In this document: positions 62,224 to 64,000 of the stretch, piece by piece
How positions within the stretch are numbered: position 1 is the first letter of the stretch
How the letters are laid out: every line of letters starts with the position of its first letter
NCBI RefSeq assembly: GCF_018835585.1
Contig: NZ_JAHGVE010000007.1
Span: 62,001-126,000, forward strand
Reading direction: 5' to 3'
Source of the DNA: Pelorhabdus rhamnosifermentans
GTDB lineage: Bacteria > Bacillota > Negativicutes > UMGS1260
Length of the DNA: 64,000 bases
Position numbers and translations under genes: made by a program
Notes under the pieces: model-generated
What the model was told of the DNA's origin: nothing
What the model saw: only the letters and a program-made list of their open reading frames with translations
Database searches by the model: none

Positions 62224-62577
62224 ATGCAGGGTTATATTGTGGCATTTATTATTGGCGGCATGATTTGTGTTATCGGTCAGCTGCTTATGGATCTGACTAA
62301 ACTGACATCAGCCCATATTTTAGTGCTATTTGTCAGCTTGGGGGCAGTGTTAAGTGGAATCGGACTTTATCAACCCCTCGTTGATCTGGCTGGTGCTGGC
62401 GCAACTATTCCTCTGCCAGGCTTTGGCCATGCTCTGGTTGTCGGTGTTATTCAGGATGTGGATAAAAGTGGACTTTTAGGGCTATTTACAGGCGCTTTTC
62501 GTTCGGCTGCTGCCGGGCTGATGTCAGCTATTTTGTTTGGTTTTATTTTTTCCGTCATTTTTAATCCTAAGGGGTAA
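62224..62577 (+). CDS. spoVAE: SpoVAE (SpoVAEB type) membrane protein
   Basis: 117 residues from ATG 62224. Three or four membrane helices with GGMICVIGQLLMDLTKLT, GAVLSGIGLYQPL and AGAGATIPLPGFGHALVVGV are typical of SpoVAE-b. It is part of the dipicolinate channel and belongs with spoVAC and spoVAD. In-frame codons upstream lie inside spoVAD and lack a site. Confidence 0.93.
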   Translation: MQGYIVAFIIGGMICVIGQLLMDLTKLTSAHILVLFVSLGAVLSGIGLYQPLVDLAGAGATIPLPGFGHALVVGVIQDVDKSGLLGLFTGAFRSAAAGLMSAILFGFIFSVIFNPKG

Positions 62578-62582
62578 GCGTA

Positions 62583-62975
62583 ATGATTGTAATCGATGCA
62601 ATTGGCCTGTTTGTAACGATCTGTTTTATTGGTTTGCGCTATCCTCATTATGTATTGATTGCCTGTCTGATTAATCAGTTTGGACAGATCGTGGCGACTT
62701 TATTTTTGCATCTGCATATTGAAGGTATTCTAGCTTCTGGTGTTTTTACTAATATGCAAGTGACAGGGGCTACGGCAACACGCATTTTTTTGCTTGCTTT
62801 AAGCGGCACCTTTTTAAACTATGCTGTCGGAGCAGCTGTCACAGGTTTTGAATTTGAGCCTACCGCTCATTTAATAAAGCCTTTTGCCAGGCTTCGTTCC
62901 CCTTTCGCTGTGATTAATCTGCGATTTGCAGTTGTCATGCTGTGCGTGCAAATTTTTCATTATATCAGTCAGTAG
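62583..62975 (+). CDS. Membrane protein of unknown function in the spoVA cluster
   Basis: 130 residues with three or four hydrophobic helices (about 2-20, 22-42, 60-85, 110-128). Begins MIVIDAIGLFVTICFIGLRYPHY. It lies six bases after spoVAE on the same strand and must be cotranslated with it. I recognise no spoVA family in it; it is not SpoVAEA, which follows two genes later. Confidence 0.7.
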   Translation: MIVIDAIGLFVTICFIGLRYPHYVLIACLINQFGQIVATLFLHLHIEGILASGVFTNMQVTGATATRIFLLALSGTFLNYAVGAAVTGFEFEPTAHLIKPFARLRSPFAVINLRFAVVMLCVQIFHYISQ

Positions 62976-62987
62976 GGAGGTTTTTAT

Positions 62988-63476
62988 GTGACAAAAAGAA
63001 TGGGAAGACATTTAGGGGAGAACTCAGATACTGATAGTGGCGTTGCTGGAAACGGCAGCAGTGATCAAGATGTTTTACTGCAATTAAAAAATATGGCCCA
63101 GGAAATATTAAATTTGCAGGCAACGGTTGCCGTTCGCCAAAAGCAGGAGGAGTCTAAGAAAAATCAGAATGATGAAAGTCAAGAGCAGCCGCCCAATGTT
63201 AAGCTACAAATGACTGAGTCGAGTAGCAGCAACTTGTCGAATACATCGACTAAGGAGGGACGTCTACTCAGGCGTTCTTCGGCAAAGCTTTCACAAACAC
63301 AGCCACTACAAAGCATGGAACAAAAGGTTCAGCAGCTATCAGAGCTACGCTATGAGTTGTCCAATGAATTAGAAGTGAGTCTTAAAAATTTGCAAAAAGT
63401 CATGAAAAAAAGTCAGGATATTGTGAGTGAAATGAATGAATTGTTAAAACAGCAAGACAGTGGCAAGCAAACTTGA
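62988..63476 (+). CDS. Charged coiled-coil protein of unknown function in the spoVA cluster
   Basis: 162 residues, GTG 62988 behind AGGGAGG (an ATG two bases earlier meets a stop at once). Highly polar, with serine/glutamine-rich middle (about 45-105) and a C-terminal coiled coil (about 108-155, MEQKVQQLSELRYELSNELE). No signal or membrane helix. Translational spacing ties it to the spoVA genes on both sides. Not known to me as a sporulation protein. Confidence 0.65.
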   Translation: MTKRMGRHLGENSDTDSGVAGNGSSDQDVLLQLKNMAQEILNLQATVAVRQKQEESKKNQNDESQEQPPNVKLQMTESSSSNLSNTSTKEGRLLRRSSAKLSQTQPLQSMEQKVQQLSELRYELSNELEVSLKNLQKVMKKSQDIVSEMNELLKQQDSGKQT

Positions 63477-63487
63477 GGTGAAAAAAG

Positions 63488-64000
63488 GTGTTAGGAAAAA
63501 TCCGCGTCATTTTGATTACAGACGGAGATAAAATTGCCAGACATGTTGTAGAAGATATTTCAAGATCCCTTGGACTCCGTTGTATTTCCGCATCAGGGGG
63601 GAATCCTACGCCAATTAGCGGTGCAAAGATTGTAAAATTGCTCAAAGAAGTTCCCCGTGATCCCGTTCTTGTCATGTTTGATGACAGAGGTGATCCTGAA
63701 CAGGGGAATGGAGAGAGAGCCATAGAGTATGTGGCGTCTCATCCTGATATTGAAGTGCTTGGTGCTGTAGCTGTAGCTTCTAATACAACAGGTGGTATAG
63801 GTATTCCTGCGGATGTTTGTATTAGCGGAAAAGGGGAATTTGTTTATGATGCTGCAGTGGATAAAAAAGGCGACGTTGCTTCTGACACATTAGGTAAGCC
63901 CATTATTCACGGCGATACGGTGGATATTTTAAATGATGTAGTTGTGCCTGTTGTTGTGGGAGTGGGGGATGTCGGAAAAATGCATTACGCCGATGATCGT
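63488..64000 (+). CDS. SpoVAEA-type protein, cut by the window end
   Basis: Reading frame from GTG 63488, seven bases after GAGGTG, open to base 64000 (171 codons). It starts with LGKIRVILITDGDKIARHVVED and includes SGGNPTPISG and VMFDDRGDPEQGNGE, which fit the SpoVAEA (stage V sporulation protein AE, type a) family, a soluble spoVA component of germination. The end, around GVGDVGKM, lies near the window edge, and the C-terminus is missing. Confidence 0.8.
   Translation, partial: MLGKIRVILITDGDKIARHVVEDISRSLGLRCISASGGNPTPISGAKIVKLLKEVPRDPVLVMFDDRGDPEQGNGERAIEYVASHPDIEVLGAVAVASNTTGGIGIPADVCISGKGEFVYDAAVDKKGDVASDTLGKPIIHGDTVDILNDVVVPVVVGVGDVGKMHYADDR

Overview
The window is chromosomal DNA from a spore-forming, diderm Firmicute, most likely a member of the Negativicutes (Sporomusaceae-like). 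Two kinds of genes point there. Endospore genes are present (spoIIIAG/AH, spoIVB, spo0A, spoIIM, dacF, spoIIAA-AB-sigF, spoVA). So are outer-membrane genes: an SLH-domain porin, TonB/ExbB/ExbD, a TonB-dependent receptor, a two-partner secretion pair, a Skp-like chaperone and a secretin. No rRNA, tRNA, CRISPR array or intact insertion sequence was seen.

Layout. 1-13.95 kb is conserved Firmicute backbone: the end of the spoIIIA operon, the Asp23/AmaP/DUF2273 envelope-stress trio, nusB, a Kae1-like gene, xseAB, ispA, a PAP2-like gene, dxs, tlyA, nadK, argR, recN and spoIVB. 51.2-64 kb is the same backbone resumed: spo0A, nudF, endoQ-like, spoIIM, yqzK-like, xerD, deoB, dacF, the spoIIA operon and the spoVA cluster. 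In most Firmicutes spoIVB and spo0A are neighbours. Here about 37 kb of accessory DNA separates them.

The accessory block has two parts. Part A (about 14.0-35.75 kb, GC-rich in its core) is bracketed by PadR-like regulators. It encodes a cell-surface system: TonB-ExbB-ExbD, two small unknown proteins, a Skp-like chaperone, a TpsB transporter, a 2236-residue GLUG-repeat TpsA adhesin, a TonB-dependent receptor, three orphan PstS-like binding proteins on the other strand, and a short secretin overlapping a secreted protein. The PadR genes and the PstS-like cluster share a promoter/operator with the core TGTAATATT. Part A ends exactly at a decayed second copy of the spoIVB 3' end and terminator (35756-35836), which looks like an insertion junction. 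Part B (about 35.8-51.1 kb) is metabolic: a CobW-like GTPase, a sigma-54 activator with probable enhancer sites and a -24/-12 promoter in front of a 2-enoate-reductase-like flavoenzyme, an MFS carrier, an SLH porin, a corrinoid protein with its methyltransferase, and an AT-rich hydCBA set for a trimeric NAD-linked [FeFe] hydrogenase. This suggests acetogenic or anaerobic use of methylated or unsaturated (perhaps aromatic) substrates.

The backbone also shows plausible sporulation control sites read by eye: a 0A box at spo0A, sigma-E-like at spoIIM, sigma-F-like at dacF, sigma-H-like at spoIIAA, and sigma-G-like upstream of spoIVB and of the spoVA region. All functions are inferred from sequence alone. 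No database search was run.
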